Positions 34,742 to 44,600 of a stretch of 64,000 bases of DNA are shown here, one piece after another (position 1 is the stretch's first letter; each line of letters begins with the position of its first letter). Source of the DNA: Thiotrichales bacterium (GTDB lineage Bacteria > Pseudomonadota > Gammaproteobacteria > HK1); contig JAPOSC010000034.1 in NCBI GenBank assembly GCA_026709935.1, positions 1 to 64,000 of the forward strand, written 5' to 3'. Position numbers and translations under genes: made by a program. The notes under the pieces are model-generated. The model did no database searches, was not told the DNA's origin, and saw only the letters and a program-made list of their open reading frames with translations.

Positions 34742-35278
34742 ATGACGACAGCCACTCTGCTTCGCGGATTCGAGAGGGTGGCCGCCTTGCTCGCGGCGGT
34801 GGCCGGGGGGCTGATCCTGGTCATGAGCCTCTGGATTACGTATGACGTACTATCACGCTACCTCTTCGATGTGGCTTCGCCTTGGTCCTTCGATCTGTCC
34901 GAGTACTCGCTCGTGTGGATTACATTTCTCGGGGCTCCGTGGGTTCTGATGCAGGATCGGCATGTCCGCATCGAGATTCTGGTCGATGCCCTGCCGGTGC
35001 CGGCGCAACGAGCGCTCGGAGTCACAATGTCGATAATCGCAATCGGAGTGTGCGTGGTCCTTGCCTGGCGAACCGGCATCGCCGCCGTAGAATACTTCCG
35101 TAACGACATCATGATGCCGAGAATCTGGCGCATCCCCAGAATTTGGCCTTATGCGGTGGTACCGATCGGCAGCTTCCTTCTCGCATGCGCGTTCGTCGTT
35201 CGTCTCGGTCTCTACCTGGTCGACCCGGACCCGGAGAGCACGCTGCGCGCGCGCGCCACTGCCGTTTCCGGCCGCTGA
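34742..35278 (+). CDS. dctQ: TRAP transporter small permease subunit, DctQ family
   Basis: A 178-residue four-helix membrane protein forming the small subunit of the TRAP transporter. The family pattern is visible: a first helix (LLAAVAGGLILVMSLWITYDV), the conserved LSRYLFDVASPWSFDLSEYS with a W between helices, WVLMQDRHVRIEILVDAL in the cytoplasmic loop, and further helices to residue about 165. The frame begins at GTG 34736; ATG 34742 is my choice, with GAG nine bases before it. It couples DctP to the DctM channel and ends 12 bp before dctM. Confidence 0.85.
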   Translation: MTTATLLRGFERVAALLAAVAGGLILVMSLWITYDVLSRYLFDVASPWSFDLSEYSLVWITFLGAPWVLMQDRHVRIEILVDALPVPAQRALGVTMSIIAIGVCVVLAWRTGIAAVEYFRNDIMMPRIWRIPRIWPYAVVPIGSFLLACAFVVRLGLYLVDPDPESTLRARATAVSGR

Positions 35279-35290
35279 CGGGATCCGCTC

Positions 35291-36607
35291 GTGGAAGGGG
35301 AGTGGATCCAGACCCTGGGATTCTTCCTCGTCCTGCTGACGCTGATGATGCTCAGCGGTATGCCGGTCGCGCTCGGGTTCCTCACCCTCAACATCATCGG
35401 TCTCTACCTCTTTCTCGGCGGCGAAGGCGCGTTGTCCTTGCTTGCCACGAGCACCTTCTCGTCGGTCGGACAGTTCGCGCTCGTCCCGATCCCACTGTTC
35501 CTTCTGATGGGCGAGCTTCTGCTGAAGACCGGCCTCGCCGCCAGGACGGTCGAGGTGGTCGACCAGTGGATCGGACGCATCCCCGGTCGACTCTCCCTGT
35601 CGTCCGTCGGTGGGGGAACCCTTTTCGGTGCACTCAGCGGCGCCAGCATGGCGTCGGTCGCGATGCTCGGGTCGACTCTCGTGCCAGAGATGACGCGACA
35701 CGGCTACAAGCCGGCGATGTCGGTCAGTTCCATCCTCGCGGGGGGCGGGCTGGCGGTACTCATTCCTCCGAGCGCTCTTGGGGTCCTGCTTGGAGCGATG
35801 GCAAAGGTATCGATCGCCGAGCTCCTTCTCGGCGGCATCCTGCCCGGACTCGTGCTCGCCATCATGTACGTCGCCTATTTTGCGATTCGGGCCACCGTGC
35901 ATCCCGAGCTTGCACCCCGGTACGCAGCGCCGCCGGTGCCCCTTGGGGCGAAGCTGCGCGGACTCCTCGAAATCTCCCCGCTGCTCGTACTAGTACTGGT
36001 GGTGACCGGCTTCATCTTTTTCGGGATCGCCACACCGTCGGAGTCTGCCGCGATGGGGGTCGTGGCCACGCTCGTGCTCGCCGCTGGGTATCGCCGGTTG
36101 AGCTGGGCAGCGCTGAAATCGTCCGTGATGGCGGCCATGACCACGACTTCGATGATGCTGCTGGTCATCGTCGGTTCGTCGGGTTTCAGCCAGTTACTTG
36201 CTGCAACCGGCGCGACATCGGCCCTGGTCGCCGCAGTCGCGGCACTCGATATGTCGCCCATCGTCACCGTCATTGTCATGCAGCTCATCGTATTGATGTT
36301 GGGATGCTTCATCGACACGATCTCGATCATGCTCGTGGCCATACCGGTCTTCATGCCGGTGGTCCTGGCCATCGGTGTAGATCCCATCTGGTTCTGCATC
36401 CTGATCCTAGTGCAGCTCGAGCTCGCCGGCATCACGCCGCCGTTCGGAGTGCTGCTGTTCGTGATGAAGGGAGTGCAACAACAGCTTCGGATCGGCGAGA
36501 TCTACGGAGCGGCGCTGCCGATCGTGCTCATTCAAATCCTGCTGGTGACTCTTCTCATGACGTTCCCGTCGATCGTGCTTACTCTGCCCGGACTGATGTC
36601 GAGATAG
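35291..36607 (+). CDS. dctM: TRAP transporter large permease subunit, DctM family
   Basis: A 438-residue channel-forming subunit with about twelve membrane helices. It shows the DctM hallmarks: MMLSGMPVALGFLTLNIIGL near the start, LSGASMASVAMLGSTLVPEM (GASxAxxA..G), ILAGGGLAVLIPPSALGVLLG, and the C-terminal GCFIDTISIMLVAIPVFMPV and LAGITPPFGVLLFVMKG elements that line the Na+ and substrate sites. The start is GTG 35291. TRAP transporters use the Na+ gradient, not ATP. With dctP and dctQ it forms a complete importer that probably supplies the oxidoreductase. Confidence 0.93.
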   Translation: MEGEWIQTLGFFLVLLTLMMLSGMPVALGFLTLNIIGLYLFLGGEGALSLLATSTFSSVGQFALVPIPLFLLMGELLLKTGLAARTVEVVDQWIGRIPGRLSLSSVGGGTLFGALSGASMASVAMLGSTLVPEMTRHGYKPAMSVSSILAGGGLAVLIPPSALGVLLGAMAKVSIAELLLGGILPGLVLAIMYVAYFAIRATVHPELAPRYAAPPVPLGAKLRGLLEISPLLVLVLVVTGFIFFGIATPSESAAMGVVATLVLAAGYRRLSWAALKSSVMAAMTTTSMMLLVIVGSSGFSQLLAATGATSALVAAVAALDMSPIVTVIVMQLIVLMLGCFIDTISIMLVAIPVFMPVVLAIGVDPIWFCILILVQLELAGITPPFGVLLFVMKGVQQQLRIGEIYGAALPIVLIQILLVTLLMTFPSIVLTLPGLMSR

Positions 36608-36614
36608 CCACACG

Positions 36615-37253
36615 ATGCCTGCCCGACCCACCCGACCCACCAAGCGGGATGCTGCCGCCACCAAGGAGAAGATTCTGCGAGCCGGCCTCATCGAGTTCGG
36701 CACCAGAGGGTTCGGTGGCGCTCGCACCGAGACCATCGCGAAGCGCGCAAAGTGCAACATTCGCATGCTGTACCACTATTTCGAAAGTAAGGAAGGGCTC
36801 TATCTCGCATGTCTGGAGCGGGTGTACACCGAAATTCGGACCAGCGAGCGCGAACTCGACCTCCTCGACTGCTCTCCCGTCGAAGGCATCACGAAGCTCG
36901 TCGAATTCACGTTCGACCATATGCTGAGCCACCAGGACTTCGTGCGCATCGTCGTTGTGGAGAACATGCAGCGCAGCCGATTCCTGAAGAAGCTGGCGCC
37001 CCTGCCGAGCGCCGCCTCGGACCTCGTGGCCACGATTCGTGAAATCCTCGATCGCGGCAGCCGCGAAGGACGGTTCAGGACCGGCATCGATGCAGTGCAG
37101 CTTTATGTGTCGATCCTGTCACTGAGCTACCTGCACCTCTCCAATCGCTACACCCTTTCGTTCACCTACGAGACCGATCTCGCCGCCCGCGAATGGATCG
37201 TCCAACGTCGGGTCCACGTCACCGAGATGGTGCTTTCCTACTTGTCCGTATGA
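36615..37253 (+). CDS. TetR family transcriptional regulator
   Basis: A 212-residue TetR-type repressor: an N-terminal helix-turn-helix (KEKILRAGLIEFGTRGFGGA, then RTETIAKRAKCNIRMLYHYF with the typical YHYFESKEGLY) and a helical ligand-binding domain resembling the TetR_C_33 or RutR-like type in the C-terminal part. Seven bases separate it from dctM, so it is the last gene of the oxidoreductase and TRAP operon and most likely controls it by binding its own substrate. A matching operator candidate is the inverted repeat at 30610-30623. Confidence 0.9.
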   Translation: MPARPTRPTKRDAAATKEKILRAGLIEFGTRGFGGARTETIAKRAKCNIRMLYHYFESKEGLYLACLERVYTEIRTSERELDLLDCSPVEGITKLVEFTFDHMLSHQDFVRIVVVENMQRSRFLKKLAPLPSAASDLVATIREILDRGSREGRFRTGIDAVQLYVSILSLSYLHLSNRYTLSFTYETDLAAREWIVQRRVHVTEMVLSYLSV

Positions 37254-37455
37254 GGGATGGCCATCGAGCGTTCACCGTAAACGCTTGTCCTGGCGCCGCG
37301 TTGAACGGCGACAACATAACCGGGAGGTGACGCGAGTGCCGCACTGCACCAAGATTGAAATGACATCGCGTCGGCGGATTGGCGTCCGGGGCCGCGGGCG
37401 AACGCGTTCACCTCGGCTTGGCCGAGTGCAGGGCGAAGCAGTTGCCACCGAATCC

Positions 37456-37495
37456 TTGACATTCGTATCGGCCGCCCCTATGTTGCGACGCAACA
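37456..37495 (+). promoter_or_regulatory. Phasin promoter with overlapping palindrome
   Basis: TTGACA at 37456-37461, a spacer of 17 bases, and TATGTT at 37479-37484 give a good sigma-70 promoter. The palindrome TGTTGC-GAC-GCAACA at 37481-37495 overlaps the -10 box and start site. TTGC-N3-GCAA resembles the TGC-N-GCA sites bound by PhaR-type repressors of polyhydroxyalkanoate genes, so a repressor site is likely. The rest of 37254-37537 shows nothing further. Confidence 0.55.
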
Positions 37496-37537
37496 ATAGA
37501 GTCGATTCAGGCCACTGGACTACGGGAGATGGAAACC

Positions 37538-37891
37538 ATGAGCACGAAGAAGACAACGCAGGCATACAAGCAGCCGATCGAGTTCTACACCACGATGCTG
37601 GATCAGTCGATTCGTGCCAATCGAATCGTCGCGAAGGGTATCGGGCGCGCCATCGAAGAGCAGATCGGGTTGTTCGAGGCGGTCGTCGACTCCACGCGGC
37701 CTCTCGTCGTCGCGAAGAAGCCGGAGGAGATCCTGGCGGTGCAGATGGATGCGTGGAAGACGTTCGGCGAGAAGGTCGTGGCCGCCACCGGCAAGTTCGC
37801 GGAGATTCAGCGCGAGACCAGCGCCGAACTCAAGGACATCGTCGTCGACAGCTTCAAGGTCGCCAACGAAACGATGCCGAAGGCCGCCTGA
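37538..37891 (+). CDS. Phasin family protein
   Basis: A 117-residue amphipathic helical protein with the phasin pattern: QPIEFYTTMLDQSIRANRIV, then helical segments FEAVVDSTRPLVVAKKPEEI and KTFGEKVVAATGKFAEIQRE ending in ELKDIVVDSFKVANE. Phasins coat polyhydroxyalkanoate storage granules and control their size. ATG 37538 is nine bases after GGGAG, while ATG 37529 directly abuts it, so I choose the former. No phaC/phaA/phaB is in the window. A promoter with a palindromic operator precedes it, and three hairpin repeats follow. Confidence 0.85.
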   Translation: MSTKKTTQAYKQPIEFYTTMLDQSIRANRIVAKGIGRAIEEQIGLFEAVVDSTRPLVVAKKPEEILAVQMDAWKTFGEKVVAATGKFAEIQRETSAELKDIVVDSFKVANETMPKAA

Positions 37892-37932
37892 TTGCATCGG
37901 TCCCCGGGTTCCAGGGACGGAACCACGTCATA

Positions 37933-38215
<283 letters not shown>

Positions 38216-38398
38216 TGACGAGGAACGCAGGCTATTCGATCGAGCCACCGGCGGGCAAGGGAAGTTCTGCCTCACGCGGTTCATCACCGACACGCCGGAC
38301 GACTTCGAAGGGACGCACTCCGCGATTCGCACTTGTCCCGGACCGCGGCCTTCTGCAACCATACTCGCGTTTGCCGCACAAAGACTCCGGAGGCTCAA

Positions 38399-39016
38399 GT
38401 GAGCAAGGCTGATGATGTTTTCTGGCGCCAGTTCGGCGTAGTGCTGATTCTCCTCACCGTGTTCGGATTCGGCATGTACTTCGCTGCGAACTCGATCGCA
38501 GGGCAGGCGTACGCGGAGATGCACGACGACTCGGACGCCGTGCTCGCACGGATCGCCCCGATGGGCCAGTCACGCATCGGCGATCCCGCCGGGCAGACGG
38601 AGGCGGAGGCGGTTGCCATGACCGTCGCGACCCCTCCCGCCGCGTCCCCGGCGCAGACCGAGGAATCGACGGACGAGACAATGACGGCGGCGGCTTCGGA
38701 TGCCTCCGCGTCGGACTCCGGGGTGCAGATGGTCGCGGCTGCTGGGAGCGCCCTCGATCTCGCCGCGGGCGAACAGGTCTATCAGACCGCTTGCTTCGCG
38801 TGCCATGCCACCGGTGTGGCCGAGGCGCCGAAGCTCGACGATCCGGTCGCCTGGGAACCGCGGCTTGCGCAGGGCATGGCCGGACTCCTCCAGTCCTCCA
38901 TCAACGGGAAAGGGGCGATGCCCCCGAAGGGCGGCTTTGCCCATCTGACGGAAGACGATCTCCGCAACGCCATCGCATTCATGCTCGACAAGGCGGGCGT
39001 GTCGGCCGGCGGGTAG
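38399..39016 (+). CDS. Membrane-anchored monohaem cytochrome c (c5-like)
   Basis: A 205-residue cytochrome with an N-terminal membrane helix (QFGVVLILLTVFGFGMYFAA), a linker of about 85 residues rich in A, T, E and S (VAMTVATPPAASPAQTEEST), and one haem domain at the C-terminus with CFACH as haem-binding motif and the axial methionine in NGKGAMPPKGG. GTG 38399 is chosen for the GGAGG six bases upstream; the frame continues back to 38333 without a ribosome site. It should carry electrons in the periplasm on a flexible tether, for instance to a terminal oxidase. No oxidase genes are nearby. Confidence 0.85.
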   Translation: MSKADDVFWRQFGVVLILLTVFGFGMYFAANSIAGQAYAEMHDDSDAVLARIAPMGQSRIGDPAGQTEAEAVAMTVATPPAASPAQTEESTDETMTAAASDASASDSGVQMVAAAGSALDLAAGEQVYQTACFACHATGVAEAPKLDDPVAWEPRLAQGMAGLLQSSINGKGAMPPKGGFAHLTEDDLRNAIAFMLDKAGVSAGG

Positions 39017-39102
39017 CCGTCCCCGGCCGGCGCATAGCTGTCCCTGGTTGAGGCGAATAGCCATCTGTCTGCGGGCGCCCGCGATCCGCGCGGGGGCCCT
39101 CG

Positions 39103-39133
39103 CTCGCAACTCACTCGCAACTCACTCGCAACC
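39103..39133. repeat. Three 11-bp direct repeats
   Basis: CTCGCAACTCA occurs twice in full and once as CTCGCAACCCA just before the palindromic repeat family. No gene spans it. Confidence 0.6.
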
Positions 39134-39135
39134 CA

Positions 39136-39400
39136 GTGAGAAATGCGCATCAAGGCGCATGTGAAGGAAACGGACATTCGGCCGCATTTCTCACCGGCCC
39201 TCGAACCGAGGCCATCCAACGCCTGAACGGTTCTCCGGTCCTTGCCGAGAATCGGTGAGAAATGCGGGTCAAGTCGCATATGAAGAAGACGCGCATTCGG
39301 CCGCATTTCTCACAGACCCTCGAACCGGAACCATTCAGGCTTGAGCGGTTCTCCGGTCCTTGCCGAGAACAAGTGAGAAACGCGGGCTGGTCGCGCGCCG
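39136..39400. repeat. 59-bp palindrome-ended elements in a 118-119-bp tandem array
   Basis: Two full copies (39136-39194 and 39255-39313) and a partial third (from 39373). Each full copy has the perfect inverted termini GTGAGAAATGCG and CGCATTTCTCAC. Between copies a spacer containing GGTTCTCCGGTCCTTGCC is also repeated, giving a period of 119 and 118 bp. A diverged relative is at 45601. No gene lies here, so this intergenic span of about 390 bp is mostly repeat. Confidence 0.85.
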
Positions 39401-39403
39401 GGC

Positions 39404-41662
39404 TCAGACCGGAACGAGGTTCGCGTAGGCCACGACGAGCCACTTGCTGCCCGTCTTCTCGAAGTTGACCTGCACGCGGGCGTGGGCGCCCTGTCCTTCG
39501 TACGTCAACACCACCCCCTCGCCGAATTTCGGGTGCTGGACGCGCTGCCCGAGGCGAAGCCCGCTCGTCTCGCCCCCGGTCGGTTCCGAGCCCGCGCGAC
39601 GTCGGGGCGGGACCCGCAAGCCGGGTCGCGATACCGTGCCCCGCAAGCGTACCTCCGCCACCCGGTCAGGGGGCAGCTCCCGCAGGAAGCGCGACGGGGT
39701 CGAATACCGGTCCGAACCCCCGTACAGACGCCGGGATTCGGCGTATGACAGACAGAGCTTGCGTTCCGCGCGCGTCATTCCCACGTAGCACAGACGCCGT
39801 TCTTCCTCGAGTTTGGCGGAGTCCTCGCTGCTGCGGCTGTGCGGAAAGAGACCCTCTTCCATCCCGCTGATGAACACGCAGGGAAACTCCAGCCCCTTCG
39901 CTGCGTGCAGTGTCATCAGGCTGACCAGATCCTCGCCTTCCGCGGCCTGCTCCTCGCCCGATTCCAGGGCCGCGTGGGAGAGGAATGCGGTGAGAGGAGT
40001 CGGGACATTCCGGTCGGCGTCTTCCACCTGCGCTTCGTCTCCCTCGCGCGGCTTGTCGTCGGTGTCGTCGGTGTCTCGCGACCATCGGTCTTCGCCGCCG
40101 AAGTCGAACTGTCCCGCGGCGACAACCAGTTCCTGAAGATTCTCGATCCGCGTCTGGGCGCGATCGACCTTCTCCCGCCGGTAGTAGTCGAGCAGTCCGC
40201 TCCCCTCGACGGTCGACTCGACCAGCTCGTGCAGCGCGACCGCGTCGAGACCGCTCGCGAGCTCGTCGATCAGATCGAGGAAATTCCTCAGCGCCCCCGC
40301 CGCCCGGGGGCTCGCGGCGCCGTCCGCGATCATCCGGCGTGTCGCCGCCCACAGCGATTCGCCTCGTTCCCTCGCGCCGGTACGAAGGAGGTCCACGGTA
40401 CGGGCGCCGATCCCCCGCGGCGGCAGGTTAACGACCCGCTCGAACGCGGCGTCGTCGTCCCGATTGGCGATGAGGCGGCAGTAGGCGAGGGCGTTCTTGA
40501 TCTCGGCGCGTTCGTAGAAGCGAAGGCCACCGTAGACGCGGTAGGCGACGCCTTGCGCGAGGAGGGCTTCCTCCAGCACCCGCGACTGGGCGCTGACCCG
40601 GTACAGGATGGCGATGTCGTCGCGGCGGCCGCCGACTTCCACCCATTGCCGGATGCGCGACACGATGAACCGCGCCTCGTCGATGTCGTTGAATCCCGCG
40701 TAGACGTCGATGGGCTCCCCGTCGCCGTCCTCGGTCCAGAGATCCTTGCCCATCCGCCCCTGGTTGTTGGCGATGAGTGCGTTCGCGGCGGCGAGAATGT
40801 TGCCGCTCGACCGGTAGTTCCGTTCCAGACGCACCGTCTTCACGTCCGCGAAATCCCGGGAGAACTGCAGGATGTTCTCGATGCGCGCGCCCCGCCAGCC
40901 GTAGACCGACTGATCGTCGTCGCCCACGCAGCAGAGATGGCCTTCGCTTCCCGTGAGCAGCCTCAGCCATGCGTACTGGATGGTGTTGGTGTCCTGGAAC
41001 TCGTCGACGAGCACCTGGCGGAAGCGCGCCCGGTAGTGGGCGAGCACGTCGGCGCGGTCGCGCAACAGCTCGTGACACCGCAGCAGGAGTTCGGCGAAAT
41101 CGACGACCCCGGAGCGCTCGCACGTCTCCTGGTACGCCGCGTAGATACGCACCATGCGCTCCATCCACAGGTCGGCGGGCCGCTCCAGATGCTCGGCCCG
41201 CAGCCCCTCGTCCTTGCGCGCGTTGATGAACCCCTGCGCCTGCTTCGGTGGCCAGCGCTGCTCGTCGAGGTCGAGGTCGCGTATCACGCGGCGGATGCAG
41301 CGGAGCTGATCCTCGCTGTCGAGGATCTGGAAGTCCTCGCGCAGGTCCGCATCGCGCCAGTGGGCGCGCAACAGCCGATGGGCGAGCCCGTGAAACGTCC
41401 CTACCCACATGCCGCCCACCGGCCGGCCGAGCATCGATTCGATGCGGTTGCGCATCTCCGACGCCGCCTTGTTGGTGAACGTCACCGCGAGGATCCCGAA
41501 CGGCGTCGCCTCGCCGGTGGCGAGCAGCCACGCGATGCGGTGCACGAGCACCCGCGTCTTTCCGCTGCCGGCGCCGGCGAGTACGAGCATGTGTCCCGCC
41601 GGCGCGGTGACCGCCTCGCGCTGCGCGTCGTTCAAAGGTTCCAGAATATCGGTAACGTCCAT
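39404..41662 (-). CDS. uvrD: DNA helicase II UvrD/PcrA
   Basis: A 752-residue superfamily 1A 3'-5' helicase for nucleotide excision and mismatch repair. The start MDVTDILEPLNDAQREAV is nearly that of E. coli UvrD. Walker A is LVLAGAGSGKTRVL, motif II VLVDEFQDTNTIQY, motif III CVGDDDQSVYGWRGA, motif IV LERNYRSS, motif V SLMTLHAAKGLEFPCVFI and motif VI CYVGMTRAE. The C-terminal RNA polymerase-contacting Tudor-like domain (QRVQHPKFGEGVVL to the end) is present. ATG 41662 shares a base with the stop of the upstream AsmA-like gene (TGATG), so translation is coupled; earlier in-frame residues are the shadow of that gene's repeat tail. Confidence 0.95.
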   Translation of the reverse strand: MDVTDILEPLNDAQREAVTAPAGHMLVLAGAGSGKTRVLVHRIAWLLATGEATPFGILAVTFTNKAASEMRNRIESMLGRPVGGMWVGTFHGLAHRLLRAHWRDADLREDFQILDSEDQLRCIRRVIRDLDLDEQRWPPKQAQGFINARKDEGLRAEHLERPADLWMERMVRIYAAYQETCERSGVVDFAELLLRCHELLRDRADVLAHYRARFRQVLVDEFQDTNTIQYAWLRLLTGSEGHLCCVGDDDQSVYGWRGARIENILQFSRDFADVKTVRLERNYRSSGNILAAANALIANNQGRMGKDLWTEDGDGEPIDVYAGFNDIDEARFIVSRIRQWVEVGGRRDDIAILYRVSAQSRVLEEALLAQGVAYRVYGGLRFYERAEIKNALAYCRLIANRDDDAAFERVVNLPPRGIGARTVDLLRTGARERGESLWAATRRMIADGAASPRAAGALRNFLDLIDELASGLDAVALHELVESTVEGSGLLDYYRREKVDRAQTRIENLQELVVAAGQFDFGGEDRWSRDTDDTDDKPREGDEAQVEDADRNVPTPLTAFLSHAALESGEEQAAEGEDLVSLMTLHAAKGLEFPCVFISGMEEGLFPHSRSSEDSAKLEEERRLCYVGMTRAERKLCLSYAESRRLYGGSDRYSTPSRFLRELPPDRVAEVRLRGTVSRPGLRVPPRRRAGSEPTGGETSGLRLGQRVQHPKFGEGVVLTYEGQGAHARVQVNFEKTGSKWLVVAYANLVPV

Positions 41663-44600
41663 CACTCGTCCCTGAGTGGCCCGGATGACCCCGATGACCC
41701 CGATGGCCCGGGTAGCCCGGGTAGCCCCGGTGGCCCGGATGGCGGCGTCTCCATCAGCCATTCTCGCTGGCGCTCCGAGAGACCGTCACGCGGTTGCGAT
41801 TCCGGCGGGATTTCGATCTGCGCAACGTCCATTGCGGGCAATGTCGGGACCATGCTCCGGCCGGCCGGGAGTGGCTGCGCCTCCATCGCGGCCAGGATCG
41901 CCCTTGCAACCGCCCGCGCGACGAGCCCGTCGAGGTCGAAGCCGGGGGCATCGAGCCGGCCGCGCAGGGGAACCTCGATCGTGATGCTGCTCCCTTCGTC
42001 GGCGAGCGCTTCCAGAGCTGCTTCAAGCGCGGCCGTGTCTTCCATTCCCCCGGGCTCGGAGAGGCTCGCGGGCGGCCGGGACTCTGCCACTGCGACATCG
42101 CTCAGGGTGAGGTCCGCGACCGCCTCCAGGTCGGAGGTGCGCACCGTGGCATCGACCACCACGTCCGCGTGTCCGCGAGTGATGGACTGGCCGAGGTGCA
42201 AGCGCGTGTACGGGGAGAGCGCGGGGAGCGACAGACCGCGGACCGTCGCCTTCAGATCGAGATCGGTCCCGGTCAACGTCGGAACCAGCGCCCCGTCGGC
42301 GCGCAACGAGTCGAAGATGCCGGCGGTCGCTTCGACGGAGAAACGGGCCGACCCGCCGCTGGCACCTCCGATAGCAGTGCGGTCGAACCCGCGCAACGCG
42401 GCGTGTTCGATGACCAGCCTCTCCGCGAAGGCCGGCTCCGTCGTCCGGTCGGTGATGTGAACGATGAAGCCGGCATCCGTGGCGCTTGCTTCCCGCACCC
42501 GCACCGTGAAGGGGCCATCGCCATCGCTGCCACCATCGTCAGCGCCGATCGGCAGTGCCGGGAGCTCCCAGTCGCCGGTCTCGCTCACCGCGATGGTGCT
42601 CTCGACGCCGGAGAGGCTCAATGTCCCGATTTCCAAGCTGATGCCTGAGTCGGTGCCTGAGCTGATGCCTGAGCCGGTGCCCGGGCCGGAACCACGAATC
42701 GTCAACGGGCTCGCCCGCACCGCACGGGCCGAGGTGCCACCGTGGCCTCGCGGGCCGTGGACGGTGACGCCATCCAGGCCGGCGTCCGCGAATGTCGTTG
42801 CGCCCGAAGGCTCGACCCGCATTCCCCGGGCACTCGCGCGATCGGCGCGCATGCGGGTTTCATTCGCATTGCCCATCAGGTCGAGGTGCACCGCCTCGAC
42901 GGATTCGACCGTCGCCTCACCCGAAGCCGGCGCGCGGTAACCGCCCAGCGTCAGCGCACCGGTGGACCACTCGATCGCCGGCTCCACCCCGCCCCGAGCG
43001 GATTCGGAGTGCAGGGTCATGAATTCGTGCGCGCCGTCGGTGTCCATCCGGGCCGAGGTGAAGGCCACCCCGTCGAACGAGACCCGGTGCGCAGACGCCG
43101 CGATGCTCATCAACGGTGCCGCGCCTCGCTCCGCCACCAGCGTCTCGCCGTTCCACTCGACGGCCTCGGCCCGTACGCCGGAGAGATCGATGCCGGTGCT
43201 GTCGTGCGTGCGGTGATATGCCCTCTCCGCCCCGGCGTTGGCGGCGCGCACCACGGATGCACCGTCGAAGGACAGCGCACCGAACTCGACGCCGCGCACT
43301 CCGATCGTCGAATCGTCGGTGACGTTCAGCACGAGCGTTTCCAGCGATGCCGCGTCCGCCCCGGCGCGTCCGGATGCGGCCCTCTCGACGCCGGTCAAAC
43401 GCCATCCCTCGGAGTGCCAGCGGTGCCGCCGCCGGGTGTCGAGAGTGGTGGAAGCGGCTTCGATCGCCTGCGCGCCTATCGTCCCTTCGCGCCACGACGG
43501 TGAATCCACCGAAAGACTCTCCACCACCACGCGGTGACCGCCGGAGCCGATTTCGAGCGCCTCCGACTCCGCGAAGTGGGCGCTCACTTGCCCGTCGCCG
43601 CCGACGGTGTCCACCAGCGCGAGCCCGCGCACCGTCCAGCTTGCATCCGCCGTTCCGACATCGACGGTGTCGATCCGAACGGACTGCGCTCCCCAGGCAT
43701 CATCGGACACGGTGCCGCCGGCCAGATCGAACCCCCGGCCGACCATCGTCCACGTTCCGGTTCGGATGTGGTCCACGATGCGGGCTCGTGCGGATTCGAC
43801 GCTCACGGTGCCGACGGCGTCCCGCGTCACGCCGTCCAGACCGAGCCCCTCCAGGATCAGCGTGCTCGCGGCATCGGCAAGCCGTGCATCCGCAATCCGG
43901 GTGGCGCCGACGGAGATCGCGCCGGTCGGCGAGACCGCGGCCGATTCGAGCCCGACATCGTGCAATCGCAGGTCGGAGTCGTCATTCCTGCCCCCGACCG
44001 CTTCCGCCGAAACGAGAGAGGCCCGCAGGGCGCCGCTCCCCCGGCGTTCGAACTGTTCCACCGCCAGGCGAGTCGCGGTTCCGGTGCCCCGCGGACCGGC
44101 GAACCCGCGCCAGTCGATGCGCGCCGCTGTCCCTGCCGCCGCGGACACGACATCCGTGTCCCCCGCGAACACCCCACGTTCGAGTGTGATCTGCTGCGCA
44201 TCGATCGAGCGGTCGGCGGGGAGCTGCACGTCGAGCGCGCTGATGGTCAGCGTCTCGACCTCCGCCTCGACGACCTCGTCGAACGTCAGCACGATTCGCG
44301 AGGCCAGATTCGCGGCTTCGACGCCAACCGCCTCGAATGCGTCTCCCGTGCCATTGGCGCGCAGGGTGGGGATGCGGCCGTCCACCGTCACTCGGGTCTC
44401 CGGGGTGCGCGATGCGTCGATGTGCACCATCAGCTCCGTCGCCTCCAGGTCGAACCTCTCCTCGATCTCGACGCGAGGTTCGCGCAGCCCGAGTTCCCCG
44501 TCCACGCTGAGCCCTTCCACGGCATCCCCGGAGAATGTGAGGAACGCGGTTCCGTTCCAGTCCGCCCGCGCCACCGAGAGGTCGGCCCGCGTGGGTCCCG

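Noticed and set aside
39839-42460. 873-residue plus-strand frame across uvrD and the AsmA-like gene
   Set aside because: Antisense to uvrD, whose helicase motifs are complete; the frame has no recognisable domain.
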